Source of the DNA: Sphingobacteriales bacterium
GTDB lineage: Bacteria; Bacteroidota; Bacteroidia; UKL13-3
Length of the DNA stretch: 64,000 nt
Reading direction: 5' to 3'
Assembly: GCA_021299635.1 (NCBI GenBank)
Contig: JAJTFA010000002.1
Span: forward strand, 62,001-126,000
Below the pieces are notes generated by a model. It saw nothing but the letters and a program-made list of their open reading frames with translations, did not search any database and was not told the DNA's origin. The position numbers and the translations under genes are program-made. Within the stretch, counting starts at the first letter, position 1. Every line of letters starts with the position of its first letter. Shown in pieces: positions 1-8,869 of the stretch.

Positions 1-521
1 GAATTTAAAAACTCTCCGTTAAGATAGGTATGTATGGTAATCATAGCGGAGCTATCCTTCTTATGAATTACAAAATCATTCAGTGCGTAGTTGGCTCCTC
101 CAAACATTGCTTCGCCTGATACGAGTTGAAGACATGACCGCTCTTCAATTGCATAATGTCCCTTCAGAACCTGATCAACCAAGATATCAATTGGAACCTC
201 TGCGTCTGCGGCCAAAAAGCCGAGACGGCCAGTATTTATTCCAAGCACCGGAATGGGCTGCTTGTGAACATAAGCCATTGTATCCAGTATGGTGCCGTCA
301 CCACCAAAAACAATGAGCATATCCAAATCAAGTTTTTTAACCTCGCTGGCATCTGCAAAAGTTTGTGTTTGAGTTACCTTTATACCATTGGCTACGCATT
401 GGGCCAGAAACAACTCCTCTGTTGCGTAATCAACCTCACGCAGATGCAGGGAATTATAGAGTTGCTGAATCTTTTCTGCAAATTCTTTTTTATAAATTCT
501 GCCATATATACCAATTTTCAT
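1..521 (-). CDS. nadK: NAD kinase, 3' end missing (runs off the left edge)
   Basis: Phosphorylates NAD to NADP with ATP in the cytosol. Reading the minus strand from the ATG at 519-521 gives about 173 residues with no stop before the window edge, so the C-terminal 100 or so residues lie outside. The family signature GGDGT is at residues 73-77, followed by GINTGRLGFL at 94-103, the NAD-binding core of the PpnK fold, and a degenerate NEVVI-like motif (LNDFVI) near residue 148. The start lies 3 bp after the stop of the CBS-domain gene, so the two are almost certainly cotranscribed. Pairing of a CBS-domain gene with nadK is, from memory, common in Bacteroidota. The call is firm; only the missing end is uncertain. 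Confidence 0.95.
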   Translation of the reverse strand, partial: MKIGIYGRIYKKEFAEKIQQLYNSLHLREVDYATEELFLAQCVANGIKVTQTQTFADASEVKKLDLDMLIVFGGDGTILDTMAYVHKQPIPVLGINTGRLGFLAADAEVPIDILVDQVLKGHYAIEERSCLQLVSGEAMFGGANYALNDFVIHKKDSSAMITIHTYLNGEFLN

Positions 522-524
522 AAT

Positions 525-1187
525 TTAGGTATTAAGGTATTTAAGCAACCAATCAAGCCTGCCAGACATATCAGATGGTGAATCAGAAAACTGATGTACA
601 GAAGTAATAACATAACCGTATCTTTCCAGAGCGGAAAGAACACTCTTTACCTCGGTTGTATTAAGCTTTAAGGAGGCCGTTATCTTGCTGCTTTCCTTAT
701 CTACCGGAAATAAAAATAAGCCAATTATTTTTTGATCATTGTATTCAATAATCCTGGAAAGCTCTGCCAGAGAATAATCTCTTGGGTTAAACTCCAGATT
801 AATTATCGATCCGGGCTGAGCAAGTGATGATTCGCCTAATATGCTTAATAAATGGGTGGAAGTGACAATGCCTTCATACTTGCCTTCATCTGATTGTATT
901 ACCGGCAAACAAGAAAGCCCTGAAACTGAAAACAGTTTAATCAATTCAAAAATATGATCGCGGGATTGCGGCAGCTTTATCTGATAAGGCTTAATATATT
1001 CATCAACTTTATCCGATTCCTCTTGCTGCATGATGTCATCTATTAAAACCATTCCCAAAACCTTATTCTCACTTACAACAGGCAGTTGCTGCTGCTTCCA
1101 GTCTTCAAAAAATATTTTTGCTGCAGAAATTTTATCCTCCTTTTTCAGAGAAAACACTTCGTTAGATAATAAATCAGATACTAGCAT
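525..1187 (-). CDS. CBS-domain protein
   Basis: A 220-residue cytosolic protein. Residues 1-55 and 70-125 read as two CBS repeats (for example LPVVSENKVLGMVLIDD and LPVIQSDEGKYEGIVTS), the pair that usually forms one Bateman module binding adenine nucleotides. The remaining 90 residues (about 128-200) look like an ACT-like alpha/beta regulatory domain, though I am less sure of this. There is no catalytic domain, so it is probably a stand-alone ligand sensor. It lies 6 bp downstream of the hydrolase gene and 3 bp upstream of nadK, which suggests adenylate or NAD sensing linked to NADP synthesis. That link is inference. Confidence 0.85.
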   Translation of the reverse strand: MLVSDLLSNEVFSLKKEDKISAAKIFFEDWKQQQLPVVSENKVLGMVLIDDIMQQEESDKVDEYIKPYQIKLPQSRDHIFELIKLFSVSGLSCLPVIQSDEGKYEGIVTSTHLLSILGESSLAQPGSIINLEFNPRDYSLAELSRIIEYNDQKIIGLFLFPVDKESSKITASLKLNTTEVKSVLSALERYGYVITSVHQFSDSPSDMSGRLDWLLKYLNT

Positions 1188-1193
1188 TGTTTA

Positions 1194-1961
1194 TTAGGCA
1201 GAAAATACTGTTGCCAGAAATGTATCAACGATATGGTTAAACTCAGACGGCTTTTCCATCATTGGTGCATGCCCGCATTGTTCTAAAAAATGCAGTTCTG
1301 AGCGTGGGAGCAACTCATGGAACTCTTCAGCCACTTCCGGAGGGGTAATGGTATCCTGTTTACCCCATATTAAGCAGGTTGGTTGTGTAAAGCCCGGTAA
1401 ATCTTTACGCATGTTATGGCGTATTGCTGATTTTGCCATCGTTAATATGCGTAAAACCTTTCCTTTGTCCTGAAGCGTATCATATACTTCATCAACCAAT
1501 TCATCAGTTGTTGAAGCTGGATTGTAAAAGGTTAATTGAATGCGCTCTCTTAAATAAGCTTTATCCCCTTTCTTGGGGTAAGATGCCCCAAATGCACTTT
1601 CATATAAACCCGAACTGCCGGTTAGCACCAATGAATTTACTTTTTGCGGGTATTTTTTAATAAACACCAACCCCACATGGCCACCCAATGAATTGCCCAG
1701 AAAATTGACTCGCTTGAACCCTTTATAATCAATAAATTCATTGATAAAATTGGCTAAACCCTCCACGCTTAATGAAAGAATATTCATCTCAAAAATCGGC
1801 ATGAGTGGTATAACTACCTTGTATTTTGGGGAAAAATGATTTAGAACATCTTTCCAGTTGCTTAACGCCCCAAATAATCCATGAAGCAGCAAAAGAACCT
1901 CTCCCTCTCCTTCCTCAATATATTTAAACTTGCCTTCTTGTTTTAAGTTAACTTCCATCAA
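1194..1961 (-). CDS. Alpha/beta-fold hydrolase
   Basis: 255 residues with the alpha/beta hydrolase layout: oxyanion motif LLHGLFG at about 26-31, nucleophile elbow GNSLGG with Ser91, acid candidate in QDTITPP near 203, and catalytic His in CGHAPMMEKP near 230. No signal peptide, so cytosolic. The substrate cannot be told from sequence; esterase, lactonase and MhpC/BioH-like activities are all possible. Two consecutive Met codons open the frame (1961 or 1958). It sits in a tight minus-strand run with pabA upstream (32 bp gap) and the CBS gene downstream (6 bp gap). Confidence 0.85.
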   Translation of the reverse strand: MMEVNLKQEGKFKYIEEGEGEVLLLLHGLFGALSNWKDVLNHFSPKYKVVIPLMPIFEMNILSLSVEGLANFINEFIDYKGFKRVNFLGNSLGGHVGLVFIKKYPQKVNSLVLTGSSGLYESAFGASYPKKGDKAYLRERIQLTFYNPASTTDELVDEVYDTLQDKGKVLRILTMAKSAIRHNMRKDLPGFTQPTCLIWGKQDTITPPEVAEEFHELLPRSELHFLEQCGHAPMMEKPSEFNHIVDTFLATVFSA

Positions 1962-1993
1962 TAATTATTACGCGTGAAACAAAGATATAAAAA

Positions 1994-2572
1994 TTAAACA
2001 CTAGCAAGTGTTTTAACTTCTTTTAAAAAATTCTGAATTATCTTCATTCCATCTTTGGTTAAGCACGATTCTGGATGAAACTGGATACCCCAAACCGGCA
2101 AGTTTTTATGCTTAATTGCCATTGCCTCATTATCTCGGGTCCATGCTTGCAATTCCAATGAATCACCCAATTGTGTTAGAATCAAAGAATGATAGCGGGT
2201 GGCAGAAAATTCCTTCATGCCATCAAACAATTGTCTGCTAGAACAATAAATAGTATCTACCTTACCATGTTTGGGTGCTGTTGCTAAGCCAAGCTCCGCT
2301 CCCCAAAACTCACCAATTGCCTGATGCCCCAAACAAACACCCAAAACAGGATAACTTTGAACAATAAATGGCAAAACCTTCATGAGCAATCCGGCATCAG
2401 CCGGCCTGCCCGGGCCCGGAGAGATCACCACAGCATCAGGCTTTATCGCCTCAATTTCTTTCTCTGTCAGAACATCGTTTCTCACAACAACGCAAATCGC
2501 CCCAGCCTGCAATAAATAATCACGCAGCATGTATGTGAAAGAGTCGAAGTTATCTATAAGTAAAATTTTCAC
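1994..2572 (-). CDS. pabA: Aminodeoxychorismate/anthranilate synthase glutamine amidotransferase subunit
   Basis: A class I glutamine amidotransferase of 192 residues, the normal length for TrpG/PabA. It releases ammonia from glutamine for a chorismate-using partner in folate or tryptophan synthesis. Visible features are the N-terminal IDNFDSFTYML, the oxyanion segment SPGPGRP at 51-57, the nucleophile elbow GVCLGHQ with Cys80, and the His165/Glu167 pair in IQFHPES. No trpE/pabB partner or other trp gene is adjacent, so I favour PabA or an amphibolic subunit over a dedicated TrpG. It heads the minus-strand run towards nadK. Confidence 0.9.
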   Translation of the reverse strand: MKILLIDNFDSFTYMLRDYLLQAGAICVVVRNDVLTEKEIEAIKPDAVVISPGPGRPADAGLLMKVLPFIVQSYPVLGVCLGHQAIGEFWGAELGLATAPKHGKVDTIYCSSRQLFDGMKEFSATRYHSLILTQLGDSLELQAWTRDNEAMAIKHKNLPVWGIQFHPESCLTKDGMKIIQNFLKEVKTLASV

Positions 2573-2660
2573 GTTTATAAGAAATTTGATTCCTGAATAT
2601 AGAGGGTTTATTTACTATTAAGAAAATCTATAAATTGCGAACCTATTATAAATAATTAAA

Positions 2661-3341
2661 ATGCCTACCATTAACTGGTTAAGAAAAGAATTTTATTACG
2701 GATACGATAGCGGAGACGTATTATCTGTAATACCAAATTGGAGAAGATTTAATGAAGAGCGCATCATTGGCGGCTCATATAGAAATGTTTTCTTAAAGGG
2801 TGCTGTACCCTATCTAAAACCTGATTCTAAGGTAATGGAATTGGGCCCCGGAAGAGGCTCTTGGAGCCGTGCCATTATGCAGAATATTCCCAACGGAAAG
2901 CTTACCACATTAGATTTTCAGGATGTAAGACAATGGCTTCACCCGGAGAGATACAACATGCGGATGGATAATATTCAGGTTACTGATAATTCATTTAGTG
3001 CTGTACCAGATCATTCATTTGATTTTTTTTGGTCTTTTGGGGTATTATGCCACAATAATTTAACGGATATCAAAGAAATCCTGAAAAACGCATTGCCTAA
3101 AATGAAAAAAGGCGCCTATGCCGTGCATATGTATGGTGATTGGGAAAAACTGGAACAATGGGGATGGAAAAAAGGTAAAGTTCCTGCTGAATTTAAAAAC
3201 AAACCAGACGATGAAATCTGGTGGCCCAGAAACAACAGCAAGGAAATGGCTGCTGCTGCTGCTGCTGCAGGATGGGATGTAGTTTCACCAGACCTTGGAC
3301 TTGTAAAAAGAGACTCGATTATTTTACTAAGAGCTAAATAG
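2661..3341 (+). CDS. SAM-dependent methyltransferase
   Basis: 226 residues with a class I methyltransferase core: motif I MELGPGRGSW at 59-68, acidic post-motif residue in TTLDFQD, and motif IV/post region SFDFFWSFGVLCHN. It opens the plus-strand half of the glycan island, so O-, N- or C-methylation of a sugar or lipid-linked glycan is the likely role; the substrate is unknown. Close to the C-terminus, seven alanines in a row are encoded by six GCT repeats plus GCA (3249-3269), a slippage-prone tract. The 88 bp upstream contain TAAATTGC, one base off the Bacteroidota -7 box, but no clear Shine-Dalgarno sequence. Confidence 0.8.
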   Translation: MPTINWLRKEFYYGYDSGDVLSVIPNWRRFNEERIIGGSYRNVFLKGAVPYLKPDSKVMELGPGRGSWSRAIMQNIPNGKLTTLDFQDVRQWLHPERYNMRMDNIQVTDNSFSAVPDHSFDFFWSFGVLCHNNLTDIKEILKNALPKMKKGAYAVHMYGDWEKLEQWGWKKGKVPAEFKNKPDDEIWWPRNNSKEMAAAAAAAGWDVVSPDLGLVKRDSIILLRAK

Positions 3342-3342
3342 T

Positions 3343-3954
3343 TTGCTGGCACTTTTAACCAAATTTTGGAAACTCATACCTATACAGCGCCTAAAAAATC
3401 AATGGAATAGGGCCTGGCATGCAAATGATGCCCTTTTTGAGTCAACAACTCATTTGCACAAGGGTGCTCAAATATTAAATCTGCAAAAAAACAAAGGGCA
3501 GGTAAGGATTGGCCATAACACACACATAAGGGGCGAGCTCCTTGTATTTGCTCATGGAGGCGAAATAAATATAGGCAATTATTGCTATGTGGGTGAAGGG
3601 ACAAAAATTTGGTCTGCAAAAAATATAAGGATCGGAAACTATGTGCTTATTGCACATGGGGTAAACATCCATGATAATATTTCCCATCCAATAAATGCTG
3701 AGTTAAGGAGAAAACATACCGAGCAGATTATTCATCAAGGTCACCCTAAAAAGGATATTGAGTTGAAAGAAAAAGAAGTTTTAATTATGGACGATGCATG
3801 GATTGGTTTTAACGCAACGGTGCTTAGGGGTGTTACCATTGGTCGCGGAGCAGTAATTGGGGCATGCAGCGTGGTAACAGAAAATGTGCCCGATTATGCA
3901 ATCGTTGTTGGAAACCCCGCCCGTATTATTGGATACGCAAATAAACAGGCATGA
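3343..3954 (+). CDS. Hexapeptide-repeat (left-handed beta-helix) acyltransferase
   Basis: 203 residues. From about residue 42 the sequence shows [LIV]-G-x4 hexapeptide periodicity (IGHNTHIRG, IGNYCYVGEG, IGNYVLIAHG), interrupted by a charged loop (about 110-135), then DDAWIGFNATVLRGVTIGRGAVIG and the closing GNPARIIGYA. This is the maltose/galactoside O-acetyltransferase type that acetylates sugars with acetyl-CoA. His in AHGVNIHDNISHP is the likely catalytic base. The start is a TTG 1 bp after the preceding stop; the stop overlaps the next ATG (ATGA), so it is part of the glycan operon. It probably O-acetylates a surface glycan. Confidence 0.85.
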   Translation: MLALLTKFWKLIPIQRLKNQWNRAWHANDALFESTTHLHKGAQILNLQKNKGQVRIGHNTHIRGELLVFAHGGEINIGNYCYVGEGTKIWSAKNIRIGNYVLIAHGVNIHDNISHPINAELRRKHTEQIIHQGHPKKDIELKEKEVLIMDDAWIGFNATVLRGVTIGRGAVIGACSVVTENVPDYAIVVGNPARIIGYANKQA

Positions 3955-4802
3955 TAAAAAAACTTAAACATACGCTTGTTCCTTTTAGAAAGCTGGTTTA
4001 TATGCTTAGCGGCAGAAAGCCATGGAGCTATGGATACAATGATACACGCTGGGCAAAAATTGCTCAAAGCATCCGTAACAATAATCTATTGACAGCATTT
4101 AATAAGGGGGCTATTCCACTGGAATTTGGTATTGGGTTTGACGAACGTATAGTGGAATACCCGTGGATTTTCAGTAAAATCAAAAAAAATACAGCTGCAT
4201 TTTTAGATGCCGGTTCTACTTTTAATTTTCCTGAAATCATCTCTCATCCGGATTTATCTGACGAGGCATTAACCATATTTACTTATTATCCTGAGCACAA
4301 TAACTATTGCCACAAACGTATTTCTTATGTTTATGGTGATTTAAGAGAGATGCCTTTCCGGTCTGACTATTTCAGCCAGGTGGTTTGCCAATCTACAATT
4401 GAGCATGTAGATATGGATAATGCCATTTACGGTTATGAGTTGAAAAAAAATGAGAATGAAGCCGTAAAAAGCTATGAATACCTAAAAGTAATTCACGAGT
4501 TAATTAGGGTAATAAAACCCGGAGGCCAATTGTTGCTTACGTTTCCATATGGCAAATTTGAAAACCATGGGTTTTTTCAGCAATTCGATACAGAAATGGT
4601 AAATCGCATGAAAGAGATGATGCATAAAGCCGGAACCGTTACTGATGAATATATGGCTTACCACACGAACGGCTGGAAGTTTGAAACTGCTGAAGCATGT
4701 AAAAACATTGTTTCCTTTAATCCTCATACAGGCAAAGGCAAAGGAACCGATGGCGCAGCTCACTGCCGTTGTGTATGCTGCATAACATTTATAAAAAATT
4801 GA
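3951..4802 (+). CDS. SAM-dependent methyltransferase, divergent
   Basis: 283 residues. The C-terminal half has the usual class I features: DLREMPFRSDYFSQVVCQSTIEHVD and LIRVIKPGGQLLLTFPYG. Motif I is unusual: FLDAGSTFN in place of the normal glycine-rich DxGxGxG loop, so SAM binding must use a variant loop, or activity may differ. The C-terminus ends in a Cys-rich stretch (HCRCVCC), not typical of the family. It overlaps the preceding acyltransferase by 4 bp and lies 4 bp before the next methyltransferase. A glycan-modifying role is inferred from the neighbourhood only. Confidence 0.7.
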   Translation: MIKKLKHTLVPFRKLVYMLSGRKPWSYGYNDTRWAKIAQSIRNNNLLTAFNKGAIPLEFGIGFDERIVEYPWIFSKIKKNTAAFLDAGSTFNFPEIISHPDLSDEALTIFTYYPEHNNYCHKRISYVYGDLREMPFRSDYFSQVVCQSTIEHVDMDNAIYGYELKKNENEAVKSYEYLKVIHELIRVIKPGGQLLLTFPYGKFENHGFFQQFDTEMVNRMKEMMHKAGTVTDEYMAYHTNGWKFETAEACKNIVSFNPHTGKGKGTDGAAHCRCVCCITFIKN

Positions 4803-4806
4803 TGCC

Positions 4807-5631
4807 ATGACCTGGGAAGAGGCTGTTAAAGAACTGCGAAGCAACCCGGCTAACCACCAAAGTATTTTAGATAACTACTTTGATGAAGATATCTTTGCTT
4901 CGGCTGAACGCTTTTTTCAAAGCGATGAGTTTAATGCACTTGCTCAACTGCTTCCATCCCATGCTAAAACACTTTTGGATATAGGTGCAGGCCGCGGAAT
5001 TGCATCCTATGCATTTGCCAGAAAAGGCCTACAAGTTACAGCATTAGAGCCTGATACCAGCAATGATGTAGGTTCAGGGGCCATTAAAGCAATTGCATCT
5101 ACATACAACTTGCCTATTAAAGTAGAAGAATCGTTTGGCGAGCAACTACCTTTTGCGTCTGATTTTTTTGATGTGGTGTATGCAAGGCAGGTGCTCCATC
5201 ATGCGCATAACCTTGAGCAATTTTGCAAGGAGGCTGCACGTGTATTAAAACCGGGAGGTTTGTTTATTGCTACCCGTGAGCATGTAATTAGCAAAGAATC
5301 AGATTTGGCCCTTTTTCTGGCGCAACATCCGTTACATAAACAATATGGCGGGGAGCATGCATTTACATTAAAACAATACTTGGATTCGATAAAAAGTGCC
5401 GGTCTTCAGATAAAAAAAGTTTTACATCCATATGCAACTGTTATCAATTATGCACCCCTTACAGAGAATCAGCTGAAGAATCTCTTTAGAGAATCACTTG
5501 CAGGTATTACCGGAAACTTTTTGGCTAATTGCATCATAGAAAATAAAAATATATTTACCTTTCTTACTCATTTAAAAGCATCTCGGTTTAATCAGCCCGG
5601 GCGCCTTTATTCATTTATAGCAACAAAATAA
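4807..5631 (+). CDS. SAM-dependent methyltransferase (Methyltransf_11 type)
   Basis: 274 residues. Canonical class I motifs are visible: LLDIGAGRGIASYAFARKG (motif I, about 56-74), acidic TALEPD, SDFFDVVYARQVLHHAHN (motif IV) and RVLKPGGLFIATRE. It is the third unrelated methyltransferase in the plus-strand half of the island and shows little resemblance to the other two, so these are not recent duplicates. Only 2 bp separate it from the epimerase downstream. The substrate is unknown; a sugar or glycan intermediate is inferred. Confidence 0.8.
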   Translation: MTWEEAVKELRSNPANHQSILDNYFDEDIFASAERFFQSDEFNALAQLLPSHAKTLLDIGAGRGIASYAFARKGLQVTALEPDTSNDVGSGAIKAIASTYNLPIKVEESFGEQLPFASDFFDVVYARQVLHHAHNLEQFCKEAARVLKPGGLFIATREHVISKESDLALFLAQHPLHKQYGGEHAFTLKQYLDSIKSAGLQIKKVLHPYATVINYAPLTENQLKNLFRESLAGITGNFLANCIIENKNIFTFLTHLKASRFNQPGRLYSFIATK

Positions 5632-5633
5632 AT

Positions 5634-6581
5634 ATGCAAAAAATAATTGTAACCGGTGGTGCAGGCTTTATTGGCTCACATCTTGTGGATTTATTGCTGG
5701 CAGATGGCCATAAAGTGCTGGTAATGGATAATTTTTCATATGGTAAAAAACAATTTTTACCGGCTGATAACAATTTGCTAATGGTTGCAGAAGGTGATAT
5801 AACAGACAGAGACTTTGTGCATGAAAATATAACCTCATTTGAGGCTGAATTAATTTTTCATTTAGCAGCACTGCATCACATACCAACCTGCGAAAACAAG
5901 CCCGATGAAGCTTTGAAAATTAATATTGAGGGCACCCAACATGTTTTAAATGCAGCGGCAACCTGCACTAGCTTAAAAAAGATTGTATTTGCATCAAGTG
6001 GTGCAGTTTATGATATTGTTGATACACCGCTGCTTGAAGATCAAACGCCAACAATACCTTATGATATTTACAGCGTATCAAAGCTGAGTGGTGAATACCT
6101 GATGAGACTTTGGGCAAATAAATATAAAAAGCAAGCCGTAGTGGCAAGGATATTTAATACCATTGGCGGCCGCGAAACCAATGCGCACCTTGTACCTGAA
6201 ATTGTTGATCAACTGCTTGGCGGAAAAAGTGCCATAGAATTGGGCAATCTTGAGCCAAAAAGAAGTTATATAGACGCAAGAGATACTTCTGCAGGTTTAT
6301 ATGCTTTAAGCACTATTGCGTCTGATAAACCATTTGATGTATTTAATATGGGAAGAGAGGATGAATACAACGTAAAAGAAATTGTGCAAATGCTGGGTAT
6401 TGCGCAAGGTAAGCCCATAGATATCATTCAATCTGCTGCACGCATGAGAAAAGTTGATCGGCTAAAACAACAGGCATCTATGCAAAAAACAAAAGCAGCA
6501 ACCGGTTGGGAACCAAAATTCAGCGTACAAGAGGGCCTTGAATATGCTTTTGCTTTTGATCAGGAAAAAAGGACAAGATAA
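5634..6581 (+). CDS. NAD-dependent epimerase/dehydratase (extended SDR)
   Basis: 315 residues, normal for nucleotide-sugar epimerases such as GalE or WbpP. The Rossmann motif TGGAGFIGSHL is at 7-17, MDNFSYGKKQ follows the second strand, and the active-site motif is Y146-SVS-K150 with Ser121/122 in FASSGAVY. It interconverts or dehydrates an NDP-sugar in the cytosol, supplying a donor for the island's glycosyltransferases. The exact sugar cannot be assigned. The stop overlaps the next start by one base (TAATG), so it is cotranscribed with the glycosyltransferase. Confidence 0.88.
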   Translation: MQKIIVTGGAGFIGSHLVDLLLADGHKVLVMDNFSYGKKQFLPADNNLLMVAEGDITDRDFVHENITSFEAELIFHLAALHHIPTCENKPDEALKINIEGTQHVLNAAATCTSLKKIVFASSGAVYDIVDTPLLEDQTPTIPYDIYSVSKLSGEYLMRLWANKYKKQAVVARIFNTIGGRETNAHLVPEIVDQLLGGKSAIELGNLEPKRSYIDARDTSAGLYALSTIASDKPFDVFNMGREDEYNVKEIVQMLGIAQGKPIDIIQSAARMRKVDRLKQQASMQKTKAATGWEPKFSVQEGLEYAFAFDQEKRTR

Positions 6582-7738
6582 TGCCCAACAAAAAAATACA
6601 TATCTGCTTAAACCTCATTGCGGATCCAAACTGGCATGCAGGCAATATTTATATTTTTAACATGATTCATGCCCTCTCCAAATTACCAAAGGCTGAGCGC
6701 ACAAAAATAAAATTGAGCATTGCCACACGTAACCTGCAGGATATCCCGGATGAAATAAAACACAAGGTTGATTATATTTATAAAGAAACCTTCTATCATC
6801 TGGCATTTTATAAATTATTAAAAACAATCCCTTCTTTCTTCAGATTAAGGATATTTAATTTCAGAAAGATTGACTTTTACTACCCTGGTGGCAACCTGCC
6901 GCGCAAATGGATTTTTAACTGGGGCGGATGGATTCCTGATTTCCAATATCGTTACCTTCCTCAGTTATTCTCAACTGAAGAATACGATAGTAGAGAAAGG
7001 CGAAACGCTTATTTGGCAGCCCAGTCGCCTGTGCTCGCTTTTAGCAGTAAAAATGCTATGGAAGATTACATCAGATTTTTTCCGCAGTTTAAGGAAAATG
7101 CATTTTTGCTTCGTTTTGTTAGCAATGCCAATGAGGAATGGCTTAAAGACAACGCTGTTGATACTCAAAAAAAATTTAACTTACCGGATTCTTTCTTCAT
7201 CGTTTGTAACCAGTTTTGGAAACACAAAGATCATCCTACGATTATTAATGCTATTTATGCATTAAAACAAAAGGGCATCATTATTCATGTGGTTTGCACA
7301 GGCGCCACTGAAGATTTCAGGAATCCGGATTATTATCCTAGCCTGCTTCAAAAAGCTAAAGAGTTAGGAGTAAGCGAACAATTTATCGTACTTGGTTTCA
7401 TCTCTCGCAAAGATCAGATTCAACTTATCAGACGCAGTGTTGCCATTATACAGCCTTCATTGTTTGAAGGTTGGAGCACAGTGGTAGAAGATGGCCGCTC
7501 ATTGGGTAAGCCCATCTTTTTAAGCGACTTTCCTGTGCATGTAGAGCAAAACCCTCCGTATACATGGTATTTTAAACAGCAAGACGCAAACGGGCTGGCT
7601 AAGCTAATTGAGACGCATCTGAAGGAGCTTAAACCAGGTCCGGATGTACAGAAAGAAAGGGCAGCATTTGAAGAAAATCAATTGATGATGGCCGAGTTTG
7701 GCAGGCGTATCATCAAAATGGCTGAACTACATCAATAA
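6581..7738 (+). CDS. Glycosyltransferase, GT-B fold (GT4-like)
   Basis: 385 residues. The C-terminal half carries the nucleotide-sugar site of GT1/GT4-type enzymes: IVLGFISRKDQIQL, QPSLFEGWSTVVEDGRSLGKPIF with the conserved E-x7-E pair, then FLSDFPVHVEQNP. No membrane segment, so it acts on the cytosolic face on a lipid-linked glycan. It ends the plus-strand half of the island. Its last 12 bp overlap, tail to tail, the end of the minus-strand glycosyltransferase gene, leaving no room for a terminator between the two convergent operons. Confidence 0.85.
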   Translation: MPNKKIHICLNLIADPNWHAGNIYIFNMIHALSKLPKAERTKIKLSIATRNLQDIPDEIKHKVDYIYKETFYHLAFYKLLKTIPSFFRLRIFNFRKIDFYYPGGNLPRKWIFNWGGWIPDFQYRYLPQLFSTEEYDSRERRNAYLAAQSPVLAFSSKNAMEDYIRFFPQFKENAFLLRFVSNANEEWLKDNAVDTQKKFNLPDSFFIVCNQFWKHKDHPTIINAIYALKQKGIIIHVVCTGATEDFRNPDYYPSLLQKAKELGVSEQFIVLGFISRKDQIQLIRRSVAIIQPSLFEGWSTVVEDGRSLGKPIFLSDFPVHVEQNPPYTWYFKQQDANGLAKLIETHLKELKPGPDVQKERAAFEENQLMMAEFGRRIIKMAELHQ

Positions 7739-8869
7739 TACGGGTAGCATATCCGCTAAACGCTTTTCATAAGTATAATCGTTTAATGTTCGCCTCTGTC
7801 CGGCTAGCGCTATAGCGTTCATTTTATCGGGGTTATTTAATAAATATTGTACTTTATCCGCACATTCTTGCGGTGTTTTGTAAACCACCACCTCTTCATC
7901 CGGAACAAATAATGAATCCATATTCTGTTTCCAATCAGTAACAAGACAGGCTCCAACACCGGTGGCTTCCCATAGTCTGATATTTCCTCCGTAATTCAAG
8001 GCGGTATCAATATGCGAATTCAGGGTAATATTTGAATATGCAAGTGCCTGATACATCTCTAAGCCAAATAAATTACCTTTATTGATGCGCCAAAGATGAA
8101 AGATGTCTTGAACATCTTGCCACTTACCCTGCTTTAATTTCAATAGTATGTTTTTAATAAGATAAGGCTTATTGTCATCAAATGATGCCAACCAATAATC
8201 AACCTTATGCTTGCGTGCTACTTCGCCCAAAACCCTTAGTCTGTTATGATGGCCGTTGTTTCTAAGGGTTAACGAGCCAACAAAGCTGATATCATATTTT
8301 TTAAACGCAGTATCAATCTTACTTAAAATTGTTTGCTCAAATGCAAACTGAAACAAATGAGTTTTAAATCCATTTGCAGCATAATATTTCAAGAAATGTT
8401 CTCCCCCTGATAACATTAGGTCACACCCTTCAAAACGTTTGGCATCGCACATGCCAATGCCATCCCAGCCTATTACTTTTTTAATGGCAGGGCATTGTTT
8501 CTTAACCTTTTTTCTAAGTGCTGCATTTACATATACATAATCGTTTGCAAAAAATATCTCCGGATCAAAAGCACTTACCTGTGCTAAGAAAATTTCTTCC
8601 AGCCAGTTCTGATTATTGTAAGAAACATTGTTTTCATGTGCCCATTTTTTCTGTGCAAACTCATTATTAATTATAACCAGCTCAACCAAAAACTGACCTG
8701 TTTTCTCCAAATTAATTTTCCAGTAATCTGCCCAGCCTATGCCTTGCTCCATCATCTTCTCATACTGCTGAACGTATGGTTTATCAGATAAACCCGGATC
8801 TAGCTTATATAATCTATCCAAGTATTCTGGATAAAAAGATGCAACTTTAAAAAGCCTAACCTTGCTCAC
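7727..8869 (-). CDS. CgeB-like glycosyltransferase
   Basis: 380 residues. The N-terminus starts with strand FKVASFYPEYLDRLYK, a pattern I associate with CgeB-type GT-B glycosyltransferases. The C-terminal domain has NIRLWEATGVGACLVTDWK and VVVYKTPQECADKVQYLLNNP, as in the Glyco_trans_1_2 family. The donor and acceptor are unknown. It is the last gene of the minus-strand glycan operon: its start overlaps the end of asnB by 14 bp, and its end overlaps the convergent glycosyltransferase by 12 bp. Confidence 0.75.
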   Translation of the reverse strand: MSKVRLFKVASFYPEYLDRLYKLDPGLSDKPYVQQYEKMMEQGIGWADYWKINLEKTGQFLVELVIINNEFAQKKWAHENNVSYNNQNWLEEIFLAQVSAFDPEIFFANDYVYVNAALRKKVKKQCPAIKKVIGWDGIGMCDAKRFEGCDLMLSGGEHFLKYYAANGFKTHLFQFAFEQTILSKIDTAFKKYDISFVGSLTLRNNGHHNRLRVLGEVARKHKVDYWLASFDDNKPYLIKNILLKLKQGKWQDVQDIFHLWRINKGNLFGLEMYQALAYSNITLNSHIDTALNYGGNIRLWEATGVGACLVTDWKQNMDSLFVPDEEVVVYKTPQECADKVQYLLNNPDKMNAIALAGQRRTLNDYTYEKRLADMLPVLLM

